Notes under the pieces: generated by a model | The model's input: only the letters and a program-made list of their open reading frames with translations | What the model was told of the DNA's origin: nothing | The model's database searches: none | In this document: in pieces, positions 25,194 to 34,950 of the stretch | Position numbering within the stretch: the first letter of the stretch is position 1 | Layout of the letters: every line of letters begins with the position of its first letter | NCBI RefSeq assembly: GCF_030818075.1 | Contig: NZ_JAUSZZ010000001.1 | Coordinates: 868,001 to 932,000, forward strand | Source of the DNA: Microbacterium proteolyticum | GTDB taxonomy: Bacteria; Actinomycetota; Actinomycetes; Actinomycetales; Microbacteriaceae | Length of the DNA stretch: 64,000 bases | Direction of reading: 5' to 3' | Position numbers and translations under genes: made by a program

Positions 25194-25317
25194 TGCGAAC
25201 TCCTCCTCGTCGGGGTGCTCTCACTCTCCCGCGAGCCCGTAAGGCTGGGGGAAGACGATGATGAGAGCGTTCTTATTTCGATCGGCCGCGGTGGCGACCG
25301 ACGGCATACTGAGGACC

Positions 25318-26844
25318 ATGGGAACCGCCCACGCGTCCGCCACGGGCGCCGGGTGGACGGTACGGACGCGCATCGTCATCGTCATCACCGTCGTCGCCGC
25401 GATCGGTCTGCTGTCGGTGGGGGCGGCGGTCTACATCGTCGAGCGCGCGCGGATCCTCGCCGCCGTCGACAACCGGCTCGAGGCGGCGCAGAAGTCCGCG
25501 CGCGCGCTCGTCGCCGTCGGTACCGGCGACACCCCGTGGGCGTCATCGACGGCTGCTCTCGAGGCGACCGTGACCCGCATCAATCCGGACGACAACACCG
25601 GCGCGCTCGGTGTCATCGACGGGGTCGCGGCGTTCATCCCCGGCGTCCCCCTCGATGTGGATCTGCGGAGCGCCCCGGGCTTCGTCGAGCACGTGAGCGC
25701 GGCGGCCGCGCAGGACCCCGTCATCGGGACGTACGCCGAGGAGGGCGTCGCCTGGCGGTATCTCGCCGCGCCGATCGCGATCGACGGCTCGCCGGAGCCC
25801 TCGCGCGTCCTGTTCGTGACGGCCTACGACCTCGACGGCGAACTGTCGGAGTTCGACGCCGCCGCGCGGGTCTACCTGATCGCCGCGGCCGTCGTCCTCA
25901 TCGTCATCGCCGCGAGCGCCGGGTTGGTCGCGGCGCGTCTGCTGCAGCCCCTGCGCCGCATGCGCGAGACGGCGGCGCGCGTGTCGGCGCGGTCGCTCGC
26001 GGAGCGGCTCCCCGTGGAGGGCAACGACGACGTCTCCGCCCTCGCCGCCACGATGAACGACATGCTCGATCGCCTCGACGACGCGCTCGGTGCCCAGCGC
26101 ATGCTCCTGAGCGACGTCGGGCACGAATTGAAGACGCCGGTGACGATCGTCAGCGGCCACCTCGACGTGATGGACGTCGACAATCCCGTCGACGTCCGCG
26201 AGACGCGCGCGCTCGTGCTCGACGAGTTGGCGCGGATGGGGCGCCTCGTGCAGGACCTCGCCTAGGAGGCGGCGCTTCGCGGCCCGAGCCCGATGCGCCC
26301 TCAGGTGACCGACATGGGCGCTCTCGTCGAGCGGGTCGCGGTGAAGGCGCGCGGTATCGAGGGCGCCGAGGTGCAGTTGGGGCGCACCGCCGCGGCGTAC
26401 GCGCTCGTGGACCCGGCCCGGATCACCCAGGCGCTGCTGCAACTGGCGCAGAACGGCGCGAGCCACGGCGGGGGAGACCTGCTGATCGGCAGCCGCCGCC
26501 GCGGGGCCGCGCTGGAGCTGTTCGTCCGCGACCACGGCCCGGGGGTGCCCGCCGACCAGCGCAAGCGCATCTTCGACCGCTTCCACCGCGGGGTCGGCGA
26601 CGACGGGCGCGGCGCCGGCGGCAGCGGGCTCGGCCTCAGCATCGTGTCGGCGATCGCCGAGAGCCACGGTGGCACCGCACGCGTGCAGGACCCCGCCGAG
26701 GGCCCGGGGGCGGAGTTCGTCCTGAGCGTCCCCGTCGTCGACGCGGTGGCCGCTCGAGAGGGCCCGGGCCAGCCCGGCATCGCCGTTCCCCCGCGTCCAC
26801 CGCTCCCCGACACGGTCCGCACGTCGAACCGGAGGGAGGGCTGA
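25318..26844 (+). pseudogene. Sensor histidine kinase interrupted by an in-frame amber codon
   Basis: One continuous frame encodes a HK: membrane helix near residues 17-40, extracytoplasmic sensor region, second helix near 190-210, HAMP, and HisKA with phosphoacceptor His269 in SDVGHELKTP. TAG at 26263-26265 (codon 316) stops it, and the frame continues without shift through the HATPase domain (LLQLAQNGASHGG N-box, DHGPGVP G1, GAGGSGLGLSI G2) to 26844. Neighbouring lengths match an intact kinase with no bases missing. Either a nonsense mutation, a sequencing error or readthrough. The start could be ATG 25258 instead. The response regulator follows 1 bp after the stop. Confidence 0.85.
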
Positions 26845-26845
26845 A

Positions 26846-27502
26846 ATGGCATCCATCCTCATCGCCGATGACGAGACCCGGATCTCGGCGTTCATCGACA
26901 AGGGACTGCGCGCGGCGGGGTACGCGACGCGGGTCACGGGGAACGGGCGCGAGGCCCTCGATCTGGCGATGTCGGGGGAGTTCGATCTTGTCGTGCTCGA
27001 TGTGAACCTCCCCGGGATGACCGGATTCGAGGTTCTGGAGCACCTGCGGGGTTCCGGCTCGGCCGTGCCCGTCATCATCCTCACCGCGCGCGTGGAGCTC
27101 GAGGACACCGTCGCCGGTCTCGAAGGCGGCGCCGACGATTACCTGGGGAAGCCGTTCCGGTTCGACGAGCTCGTCGCACGTATCCGCCTTCGCATCCGCC
27201 GCGAACCGGCGGCGGCGGCGCTGGAGCTCCGGCACCGCGACATCGTGCTCGACGTGCGCCAGCGCACCGCCGCCGTCGCCGGACGGGAGATCGTCCTGTC
27301 GGCTCGGGAATTCGCCCTCGCCGAAGAGTTGGTGCGCCACCCCGGTCAGGTGCTCAGCCGGGAACAGCTCCTCAGCCGCGTGTGGGGGTTCGACTTCGAC
27401 CCCGGGTCGAATGTGGCCGATGTCTACATCGGCTACCTGCGCCAGAAGCTCGGCGCCGACCGTATCGAGACCGTTCGCGGGGTGGGTTACCGCCTCGTCT
27501 GA
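26846..27502 (+). CDS. OmpR-family response regulator
   Basis: 218 residues. Receiver domain with acidic pocket ADDE (about 8-11), phospho-acceptor Asp52 in VVLDVNLPG, Thr in ILTAR and Lys in LGKPF. The C-terminal winged helix (about 125-218) has FALAEELVRHPGQVLSREQLLSRVWG and SNVADVYIGYLRQKLG, standard for OmpR/PhoB DNA-binding domains. Partner of the upstream kinase, which is interrupted, so the pair may be non-functional or the regulator may act alone. Its 3' end overlaps the convergent kinase-fold gene by 16 bp. Confidence 0.94.
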   Translation: MASILIADDETRISAFIDKGLRAAGYATRVTGNGREALDLAMSGEFDLVVLDVNLPGMTGFEVLEHLRGSGSAVPVIILTARVELEDTVAGLEGGADDYLGKPFRFDELVARIRLRIRREPAAAALELRHRDIVLDVRQRTAAVAGREIVLSAREFALAEELVRHPGQVLSREQLLSRVWGFDFDPGSNVADVYIGYLRQKLGADRIETVRGVGYRLV

Positions 27503-28506
27503 CCGGCGTGCAGTGCGAGCCATCGCCGGGCAGTGGCGTGCCAGGCGGGACGGAAGAGGTACACCGCGCCCAGGCGCAACCGGCTCGACGTCTCGTACGC
27601 GTTCATCCGCCGCGGGTCGACCCCCGCCCGACTCGCGACGCGGTCGACCGCGGACCGTGCCGCCTCCGCACGGGATGCCGACATCCGTCCCTGCGCGTGG
27701 CGCCAGGCCACGTGGGCTCGCAGGTTCGCCAGGTCCAGGGCGGGCTCGGCCCGCGCCGCGGTGTCGAGGTCGATGAGGCCGGCGCGGCGACCGTCCCACA
27801 GCACCTGCTTGTCGTGCAGGTCGCGGTGCGCGGGGACGAAGTGTCCTCCGGCGTCGACGAGGAGGGCCTGCGCCGCGCGGTCGAAGGCCGCCGCCGTCGC
27901 GGCACGGGAGCCGGCGGCGACGGCGTGATCGCGCCAGCGCAGAAGGACGGCCGCCTCGTCGTCGGGGGTGTGGACTGCGCCCTCACCCCCGGGTGGCATC
28001 GCGAGCACCTCCCCCCAGCCCCGGGCCCACCCCGACCAGGCGGCGCAGACGTCGTCGTCTGTGAGGCGGGCGTCTGCGCCGAGGTCGTGCAGGGTGCGCC
28101 CGCTGATGCGCGAGAGGTGCACGCAGCCCGCCGCGTCACGGACCGTGACCTCGGGTGTGACGAAGCCGCCGCGGAACGACCCGGCGTCCGCGTGCGCGCG
28201 TGCGAGAGAGGCGACCGCCTCCGGCCGGACCACCTTGAGATAGCCCGAGTCGTCGTGCGTCCGCAGCACGGCGCGTCGTCCTCGGCGCCAGGAGATCACC
28301 GTCCCCGCGGCCGCAGCCTCCGCACGGGCGGGGAGGTGGCGGTCGCGCCCGACGGGCGAGAGCTCCTGCTGTCCGTCCCGCCAGCGTCCCGCACGGATGC
28401 GGCCGTCGGCGTGCTCGAGCTCGAGATCGTATCCGCGTGAGCTGGGCCAGGCGCGGCGCACCGTCCACGTGCCGAAGGCGTCGCGCACCTCGCGCGGCAC
28501 CGGCAT
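27487..28506 (-). CDS. APH-fold phosphotransferase (last gene of glycosyltransferase operon)
   Basis: 339 residues with the aminoglycoside/choline-kinase-like fold. Brenner-type catalytic loop HRDLHDKQVLWDG and metal-binding LIDLDTAARAEPALDLANL are clear in the C-terminal half. Substrate unknown; in this setting a sugar, polyol or lipid intermediate is likelier than an antibiotic. The ATG at 28506 overlaps the stop of the preceding kinase gene by one base (ATGA). It is the last of six overlapping genes. Confidence 0.83.
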   Translation of the reverse strand: MPVPREVRDAFGTWTVRRAWPSSRGYDLELEHADGRIRAGRWRDGQQELSPVGRDRHLPARAEAAAAGTVISWRRGRRAVLRTHDDSGYLKVVRPEAVASLARAHADAGSFRGGFVTPEVTVRDAAGCVHLSRISGRTLHDLGADARLTDDDVCAAWSGWARGWGEVLAMPPGGEGAVHTPDDEAAVLLRWRDHAVAAGSRAATAAAFDRAAQALLVDAGGHFVPAHRDLHDKQVLWDGRRAGLIDLDTAARAEPALDLANLRAHVAWRHAQGRMSASRAEAARSAVDRVASRAGVDPRRMNAYETSSRLRLGAVYLFRPAWHATARRWLALHAGQTRR

Positions 28507-29591
28507 CACCGCAGGTCCTCCGCACGCTCGAGCCGCTCCGCCACCGTCGACCACCAGCCCGGCTCGCAGCGGCGGAACGGCTCGATCGCCCGTGTGAGCG
28601 CGCACAGCGGGGTCCAGGCGCGCCACTCCTCGTCGGTCACGGGGCCTCCGGCCGCACGGTAGGCGGTGACGAGCTCGTTCGTGATCGAGATGTCTCCGGT
28701 GCGCAGGAACTCCTCGACGGCGAATCCGGCCAGGTCGAGGGCGGGTTCGCCCGCACCCATCCGGTCGAGGTCGATCAGCCGGATCTCGCCGTCCGCGCCG
28801 AGCAGCACCTGGTCGGCGCTGAAGTCGCCGTGCACGACGGCGCGTTGACGCCGGGGAGGCAGGTGCCGGGCCAGACCGACGGCTCTCCGCGCCGCGGACG
28901 GGAGGACGCTCGCGATCGCGCGCGCGGCGTTGCCCGCCCGCGCGCCGGGGTCGTCGGCGTCGTCGGCGCCGTCGACGGGGAGGGCGTGCATCCGGGCGAG
29001 AGCCCTCCCGGCGGCCTGCGCGTGTGCGGGAGAGATCGTCGTGGCGAGGTCGCCGATGCCCCATGAGGGCGTCGCCCAGGTGTGGTCGGCCGCCACCAGG
29101 CGGGGGAGGAGGGTGGGGAGCCCCGCTTCCGCGAGCCGCCGCGCTCGCCGCAGCGCCGCGGGCGCGCGGCCGGGAGCTGTCTTGGCGTACTCGCCGCCGA
29201 GGCGCACGACGAGGCGCCGGCCGGGATTGTGGCGCACGATCACGGCATCCGCCCATGCGGGCTCGCGCCGCTGCGCGTCGATCACGGCCCGGGCGAGCAC
29301 ACGGTCGCTGCGAGCAGGCCCGAATACGGCCCAGGGGACGCCGGGCAGTGGCCGGACCTCCGCGCTCCGACCGAGCGCCGACTCCGGCTTGTCGGGCCCT
29401 GCCCACGCGCCGGCCCAGAACGCTCCCGCCGGAGTGGTGAAGGCGGTCAGCACGCTCGTGCCCGGCTTGTAGCGCAGGTGTCGCACCTGCACGGGGGCGC
29501 CGAGGATGTGGGCGAGCGACACCGGGTCGAGCAGCGTCGCGGCTCCGGGCAGGTCGGTGTCGCGGGCGGCGATGTCGTCCACGGCGTTCAC
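28506..29591 (-). CDS. APH-fold phosphotransferase (second kinase of the operon)
   Basis: 361 residues, same fold as its downstream neighbour but clearly diverged: VVHGDFSADQVLLG catalytic loop and RLIDLDRMGAGEPALDLAGF metal site. N-terminal region includes LRYKPGTSVLTAFT, typical of the glycine-poor nucleotide lobe in this family. GTG start at 29591 overlaps the ABC transporter stop in GTGA. Two different kinases in one operon suggest two phosphorylation steps or two substrates; this is inference. Confidence 0.83.
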   Translation of the reverse strand: MNAVDDIAARDTDLPGAATLLDPVSLAHILGAPVQVRHLRYKPGTSVLTAFTTPAGAFWAGAWAGPDKPESALGRSAEVRPLPGVPWAVFGPARSDRVLARAVIDAQRREPAWADAVIVRHNPGRRLVVRLGGEYAKTAPGRAPAALRRARRLAEAGLPTLLPRLVAADHTWATPSWGIGDLATTISPAHAQAAGRALARMHALPVDGADDADDPGARAGNAARAIASVLPSAARRAVGLARHLPPRRQRAVVHGDFSADQVLLGADGEIRLIDLDRMGAGEPALDLAGFAVEEFLRTGDISITNELVTAYRAAGGPVTDEEWRAWTPLCALTRAIEPFRRCEPGWWSTVAERLERAEDLR

Positions 29592-31420
29592 GTCTGCGAC
29601 CCCGCTCCGGCGTGCGCTGCTCGTTCGTCCTCGGCGTGACGCACCCAGGCGTTCAGCCGCGAGCCGTGGCCGGCGAGGAGATCGTGCGGTGCGCCGTCCT
29701 CGACGATGCGTCCACCCTCCAGCCAGACCACCCGATCGGCCGAGAGCGCCTGCGTGACGTCGTGCGTGATCGACACGGTCGTGCGCCCCCTCGTCAGTTC
29801 GCGCAACGACTCGGCGACCAGAGTGCGGGCATGCGGATCCAGCCCCGTGGTCGCTTCGTCGAGGACGACCACCGGGCTGTCGCGCAGCAGGGCGCGCGCG
29901 ATGGCGATCCGCTGGCGCTGGCCGCCGGAGAGCGTGCCGCCTCGTGCCCCGAGCACCGTGTCGTAGCCCTCGGGCAGCGCGCAGACGAAGTCGTGCGCGA
30001 AGGCCCGTCGCGCGGCGTCCTCCACCTCGGCGTCCGTGGCGCTCAGGCGTCCGTAGCGGATGTTCTCGCGCACGGACGTGGCGAACAGCACGGACTCCTG
30101 CAGCAGCAGCGACACCGAGGAGCGGACGCTCGCCACCGTGGCGCGGGAGATGTCGATCCCGTCCAGCCGGACCCGACCGGCGCGGGGGTCCGCGGTGCGC
30201 ACGAGCAGGCCGGCCAGAGTGGACTTGCCCGCGCCTGACGGACCCAGCAGACAGACGTGCTGACCGGCCGGGATGTGCAGGGTCAGATCCCGCAGCACCG
30301 TCTCGCCGCGCCCGTCGTCGACCTGCACCGCCTCGAAGGCGACCTCGCCGCGCAGCCGCGGGAGGTCGGCCGCGTGCGGGCCGTCGGCGATCTCCACCGG
30401 CTCGGCCAGCAGGTCGGCGACGCGTTCTCCCGAGGCCGCCGCCCGTGCGATGCGGCCGGTGTACTTCGCCAGGTCTTTCAACGGTCGCATCGCGAGCTTG
30501 AGGTAGGCCACGAAGACCACGAGGTCGCCGGGGGTCATGCTGCCCGACAGCACCTGCCACCCGCCGCCGATCAGCACGGCCGCCGTGGCGAGACCGACGA
30601 TGACGTCGGTCCGGCGCTCGAGACCGGCTGCGAGGCGCCGCGCGCGAACGCCCTGCGTCAGCGCACGGTCGTTGCCCGAGGCGAACGCACCCGCCAGCCG
30701 GTTCTCCAGGCCGTATGCCTGCACGACGCGGATGGCGCCGAGTGCTTCCGATGCGGTGTCGGCGAGCGCGCCCTCGCCCTTGCGCGTCGTGCGGGACGCC
30801 GCGGTGATGCGCTGCGAACTGCGCCTGGACGACACCGCGTACAGCGCGGCTGCGGCGACGACGACCAGGGTCAGCAGGGGATCCATGAACGACATCACCA
30901 CGACCAGCACGACGAGGGTGAGGATGTTGCCCACGAGGGGGAGACCCGCGGTGACCGCCACCTCCTGGAGCCGCCCGATGTCGCTCACGAGGCGTTGCAC
31001 GACATCGCCCGACGACGCCGTGGAGTGGTAGCGGGCCGAGAGCGACTGCACGTGGGCGAAGACCCGGGCGCGCAGTTCGGTGGCGACCCGGGAGCCGACG
31101 AGGGCGAAGGCGACGGTGCTCGCGTACGCGGAGACCGCGCGCAGGACGATGAGTCCCAGCAGCAGCGCGGCGCAGGCCACGAGCAGCCCCAGTGAGGCCT
31201 GGGGGATCCCGGCGGCGGCGCCGGTCGATGCGCCCAGGCTCACCGAGACGGAGTCGACGACGAACTTCAGCGGCCACGGCTCGAGGACGCGGAACACCAC
31301 GTCGGCGAGCAGCGCGACCATCCCGAGGACGATGAGCGATGCTTTGCCGCGCAGGTGCGGGCGCACGATCGCGAGGCTGCGTCGCAGCGCCCGCGGGGCG
31401 GGGGTCCTGGCGCTCTTCAC
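29588..31420 (-). CDS. ABC exporter, fused membrane and ATPase domains
   Basis: 610 residues from GTG 31420. Six transmembrane helices in the first about 310 residues, then an ATPase domain with Walker A GPSGAGKST, Q-loop LLLQESVLF, signature LSGGQRQR, Walker B VVVLDEATTGLD and switch His in SITHD. Half-transporter that should dimerise; type IV exporter architecture as in MsbA and lipid or glycolipid exporters. The start overlaps the upstream glycosyltransferase stop (GTGA). Context suggests it exports a glycosylated product made by the three transferases. Confidence 0.92.
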   Translation of the reverse strand: MKSARTPAPRALRRSLAIVRPHLRGKASLIVLGMVALLADVVFRVLEPWPLKFVVDSVSVSLGASTGAAAGIPQASLGLLVACAALLLGLIVLRAVSAYASTVAFALVGSRVATELRARVFAHVQSLSARYHSTASSGDVVQRLVSDIGRLQEVAVTAGLPLVGNILTLVVLVVVMSFMDPLLTLVVVAAAALYAVSSRRSSQRITAASRTTRKGEGALADTASEALGAIRVVQAYGLENRLAGAFASGNDRALTQGVRARRLAAGLERRTDVIVGLATAAVLIGGGWQVLSGSMTPGDLVVFVAYLKLAMRPLKDLAKYTGRIARAAASGERVADLLAEPVEIADGPHAADLPRLRGEVAFEAVQVDDGRGETVLRDLTLHIPAGQHVCLLGPSGAGKSTLAGLLVRTADPRAGRVRLDGIDISRATVASVRSSVSLLLQESVLFATSVRENIRYGRLSATDAEVEDAARRAFAHDFVCALPEGYDTVLGARGGTLSGGQRQRIAIARALLRDSPVVVLDEATTGLDPHARTLVAESLRELTRGRTTVSITHDVTQALSADRVVWLEGGRIVEDGAPHDLLAGHGSRLNAWVRHAEDERAAHAGAGSQT

Positions 31421-32553
31421 GAGGTCACCGCCGGGTGGAGCGCCCCGAGGATCCCCGCGAGCACCCCACTCCACCCGTGCTCGGACACGGCCTGCTGGCG
31501 CGCCTGATCGGCCAGGCGCCGATGCATCGCGGGGTCGTCGATCAGCGTCTGCAGCGCATCGGCGAGGGAATCGACGTCGCCCGGGCGGGTGATCAGTCCG
31601 GTGCGACCGTGCCGGACGAGCGCGGGCACTTGCCCGACCTCGCTCCCGACGACGGGCACGCCCGCCGCCAGATATTCGTAGACCTTGAGGGGCGAGAAGT
31701 AGTCGTCGTGCGCGCGGTAGGGCGCGGCGCCGATGTCCATCCGCGCGAGCATGTCGGGAATCTGCTCGGGCGCCACCGCCCCGGTGAACTCGGTCTCCAC
31801 GCCGAGGGCGCCGGCGCGCCGTTCGAGGCCGGCGCGCTCGGGGCCGTCACCCACGACGAGCAGTCGTGCGCGGCGTCCGCGGCGGGTGAGCTCGGCGACG
31901 GCATCCACGAGGACGTCCACTCCGTGCCAGGGCTTGAGGGTCCCGACGAAGCCGACGGTGGGCGCGGCGTCCGCCGCCCGGCGCCTGAACGGGGGACGGA
32001 TGCGGTCGGTGTCGACGCCGTTGGGAGCGACCAGCGGATGCCGCGCGCCCTGCGCCCGCGCCCACGCGGCGACCGGCTCGGAGACGCACGCGACCACGTC
32101 GGCCGAGGTGAGCGCCCGCTCGGCGATCGCCACCGCGGCGGCCTCGTCGACCAGCTCGCGGTGTCGGCGCTGCTCCTGCACCAGGGGCGCGTTGACCTCG
32201 AGCACGCCGGGCACGCCCAGGGTCTCGGACACCCGGGCGCCGCCCGCCGAGAACAGCGAGAACCGCTCGTACACCAGGTCGCATCCGTCGGCGAGGATCG
32301 CGTCGCTCAGGTGCTGCGCGGCATCCTGGATGCCGCGTTCCCGCTGCGCCGTGTCCGCTCCCGTCACACGCCGCTCGATGAGGCGCACGCCGGTGAGGTC
32401 GGCCGGCACGCGGTCGCCCCGTCGGCTGGCGTACACCGTCACCTCGTCGCCACGAGACCGGAAGGCCCGGACGATCTCCTGCACGTGGACGCTCGCGCCC
32501 TTGGTGCCGAACACGGGCACCCCGGGGTCCGCCACCAGATAGGCCACGCGCAT
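31417..32553 (-). CDS. GT4-family glycosyltransferase (second of two)
   Basis: 378 residues, GT-B fold retaining glycosyltransferase. N-terminal strand MRVAYLVADPGVPVFGTKGAS and VQEIVRAF; C-terminal nucleotide-sugar site with VGFVGTLKPWHGVDVLV, LLVVGDGPERAGLE and SPLKVYEYLAAGVPVV containing the E-x7-E type motif. ATG at 32553 overlaps the preceding gene by one base. An upstream in-frame extension is a shadow of that gene. Donor and acceptor unknown. Confidence 0.9.
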   Translation of the reverse strand: MRVAYLVADPGVPVFGTKGASVHVQEIVRAFRSRGDEVTVYASRRGDRVPADLTGVRLIERRVTGADTAQRERGIQDAAQHLSDAILADGCDLVYERFSLFSAGGARVSETLGVPGVLEVNAPLVQEQRRHRELVDEAAAVAIAERALTSADVVACVSEPVAAWARAQGARHPLVAPNGVDTDRIRPPFRRRAADAAPTVGFVGTLKPWHGVDVLVDAVAELTRRGRRARLLVVGDGPERAGLERRAGALGVETEFTGAVAPEQIPDMLARMDIGAAPYRAHDDYFSPLKVYEYLAAGVPVVGSEVGQVPALVRHGRTGLITRPGDVDSLADALQTLIDDPAMHRRLADQARQQAVSEHGWSGVLAGILGALHPAVTS

Positions 32554-33782
32554 CACGCCACCCGCTTCCGGTCGTCGGCGGCGACGGCCGCGGTGAGTGC
32601 GGCGAGGCGCGCGGCCTGCCGGGTCGCGTCGAAGTCCCGCTCGATGAGCCCGCGGGCGCGGCGGGTGGTCGCCTCGACGGGGTAGTCCGTCCGAGCGACG
32701 CGCCGGAGACCCGCGAGGAGTGAATCTCCGTCGCCGGGGACGCAGAGGATGCCGGTCCGGCCGTCCTGGATGATCTCGGGGATTCCCGTGACCGCCGTCG
32801 AGACGCACGGGACCCCGCTGGCCATCGCCTCGAGAAGCACGGTGGGCAGCCCGTCGGCGTTGCCGTCGGCCGCGACCAGGCAGGGCGCGACGAAGACGTC
32901 GGCTTGGCGTAGATGCGCCGAGACCTCGCCCTGCGGGAGGGGACCGAGGAAGCGGATCGCCGGGGACCCCGCCGCCTGCGCCCTCAGCTGCGGGGCGAGC
33001 TCCCCGTCGCCGACGATGTCGAGCGTGGCATCCCGGCCCTCGTCGCGCAGGCGCTCGACCGCGTCGATGAGGAGAGAGAACCCCTTCTTCTCCACGAGCC
33101 GCCCCACGGCGAGCAGCCGCAGCGGCCCCTGACGCGGTCGGCGGGCGACGAAGGGGAACCGGGCGAGGTCCAGACCGTTGTAGACGCGCTCGATCGACCC
33201 CGACGAAGGGAAGCGGTGCCGGAGGTGCTCGAGGTTGAAGTCGCTCACGGTCACCGCGAACGCGGCATCCCGGAGCTTGCGCTCGAGGTCCCGGGGGTCG
33301 ACGTCGGCGTGGAAGATGTCTTTGGCGTGCGCGGTGAAGGAATAGGGGATGCCGGCGAGCAGCGCCGCCAGCCGCGTCACCGTCGTCGCCGTCGAGGCGA
33401 AATGCGCGTGCAGGTGCGTCACTCCGCGGTCGAGGGCCTGCCGGGCGACCTCGACCGCCTGGAGTGCGTCGTCGGCGTCGGCGGACAGGAGCTCCGGCAG
33501 ATGGCGGGCGACGGCGGCGGTCAGACGGGCGTCTGTCTGCGCGCGTCGAAGGCCGTCCCAGGCCGACGACAGTCGCCGCGGCACGGGGACGGCGCGGACG
33601 GGGGCCTGCACCCGCGCCAGCTCCGCGTGGAAGCGCGTGTCGTCGTTGGGGCGCAGGGCGAAGATCTCCAGCCGTTCGCCGAGCGCCTCACGGGCGATGA
33701 TCTCGGTGACGATGAACGTCTCGGAGAAGCGCGGGTACATCTTCAGGACGTATCCGATGAGCGGGGACGTGTCAGACGGCAT
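32553..33782 (-). CDS. GT4-family glycosyltransferase (first of two)
   Basis: 409 residues. MYPRFSETFIVTEI near the N-terminus and THLHAHFASTATTVTRLAA, YSFTAHAKDIF are typical of the exopolysaccharide/colanic-acid-type GT4 group; the C-terminal domain has LLAVGRLVEKKGFSLLIDA, LDIVGDGEL and GLPTVLLEAMASGVPCVST. It overlaps the first gene of the operon by 11 bp and the next by one, so all are coupled. Confidence 0.92.
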   Translation of the reverse strand: MPSDTSPLIGYVLKMYPRFSETFIVTEIIAREALGERLEIFALRPNDDTRFHAELARVQAPVRAVPVPRRLSSAWDGLRRAQTDARLTAAVARHLPELLSADADDALQAVEVARQALDRGVTHLHAHFASTATTVTRLAALLAGIPYSFTAHAKDIFHADVDPRDLERKLRDAAFAVTVSDFNLEHLRHRFPSSGSIERVYNGLDLARFPFVARRPRQGPLRLLAVGRLVEKKGFSLLIDAVERLRDEGRDATLDIVGDGELAPQLRAQAAGSPAIRFLGPLPQGEVSAHLRQADVFVAPCLVAADGNADGLPTVLLEAMASGVPCVSTAVTGIPEIIQDGRTGILCVPGDGDSLLAGLRRVARTDYPVEATTRRARGLIERDFDATRQAARLAALTAAVAADDRKRVA

Positions 33783-34950
33783 GAGCGGTGACTCCTCGGG
33801 TCGACGGGGCGATCAGCTGCGCCGCGAGCGCCGCGGTCTCGGCGATGCCGTCGAGCTGGACGCCCTCGCGCGGGCAGCGGGTCAGGTGGGTACGGCGGAA
33901 GAACTCGGTGACGGCCCGATCGTCGAGGCGGTCGGCGTCCACGGTCTCGATGACGCCCTTCTGCTCGAGGGCGCGGGCGCGGATGCGTTGCTCGTCGCGG
34001 CGTCCGCAACGGGGTACGACCAGGGCGGGCGTGGAGGTGTGGAGCACCTCGCAGACCGTGTTGTACCCGCCCATCGTCACGACCGCCGCCGCGCGCTCGA
34101 GCAGGGCCGGCAGGTGGGGCACGCTCTCGACGACCTCCACCGAGGGGTCGGTCGCGGCGCGGCGGACGCGGTCGCGATCGGCCGGTGACATCTGGGGGCC
34201 GGTCACGACCAGATGACGATGCCCGTGCGGGACGGTCGCGGCGGCCGCCGCGACGGCGACCTCGACGCCGTCGGAGCCGCCCCCGACCGTGGTGAGCACG
34301 AAGGGGCCGTCGGCTGCGGGGGGCGGCCCGGTGGGCCGGCCGTGCGCGAGGTAGCCCGTGTAGCTGATGAGCGGTGCGAGACCGGGCGGTGTCTCGCCGC
34401 TGGTGCGCAGGTCGTGCACCCCCGGGTCGCCGTAGACCCACACCGCGTCGAAGTGCTCGCGGACGGCGCGGGCCCCGCCGAGGGCACGGAACTCCGCGCG
34501 AGCGGCGGCGGGACGGTCGAGGACATCGCGCAGGCCCAGGACCGTCGCGCACGACGGATGGACGGCCCGCAGCTCCCGCAGCGCATCGCGCAGCTCGCCG
34601 TGCACGCCGAACGGGTGGCGGTCGACGATGAACAGGTCGGGCGCGAAGGCGCGCAGCACGCCGGTGACGGCGCCGGCGCGCATGGCGGTGACCCGCTCGA
34701 TGTCCGTCGCGAGGTGGCGCGAGCGGTACCCGCTCTCGTCGACCGAGACGCTGGGCACGACGACCCAGTCCCACCCGGCGGGCGCGGGGAAGGCGGTCGC
34801 CGAGGCCTGGCCGGTGACGAGCACCCCGGTGACCTCCTGCCCGAGGAGGTCGGGCAGCATCCGGGTGAGGGCGTGCGAGATGGCGAGGTTGCGTCGTACG
34901 TGTCCGAGCCCGACGGAGTCGTGCGATGACAGGGCGATCCGGTAGACCAC
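33772..34950 (-). CDS. MurG-like (GT28-type) glycosyltransferase, first gene of operon
   Basis: 392 residues. SHDSVGLGHVRRNLAISHAL at the N-terminus is the glycine loop of MurG/GT28-like enzymes, and the C-terminus has HLPALLERAAAVVTMGGYNTVCEVL then PALVVPRCGRRDEQRIRA, the UDP-sugar site. GTG at 34950 is preceded by GGAGG with 6-nt spacing. It opens the six-gene operon. It may transfer the first sugar of the product; substrate unknown. Confidence 0.87.
   Translation of the reverse strand: MVYRIALSSHDSVGLGHVRRNLAISHALTRMLPDLLGQEVTGVLVTGQASATAFPAPAGWDWVVVPSVSVDESGYRSRHLATDIERVTAMRAGAVTGVLRAFAPDLFIVDRHPFGVHGELRDALRELRAVHPSCATVLGLRDVLDRPAAARAEFRALGGARAVREHFDAVWVYGDPGVHDLRTSGETPPGLAPLISYTGYLAHGRPTGPPPAADGPFVLTTVGGGSDGVEVAVAAAAATVPHGHRHLVVTGPQMSPADRDRVRRAATDPSVEVVESVPHLPALLERAAAVVTMGGYNTVCEVLHTSTPALVVPRCGRRDEQRIRARALEQKGVIETVDADRLDDRAVTEFFRRTHLTRCPREGVQLDGIAETAALAAQLIAPSTRGVTAHAV

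Noticed and set aside
27487..29591. Aminoglycoside resistance genes
   Set aside because: The fold matches APH-like kinases broadly, but operon context with glycosyltransferases and an exporter and lack of specific resistance motifs do not support drug resistance.
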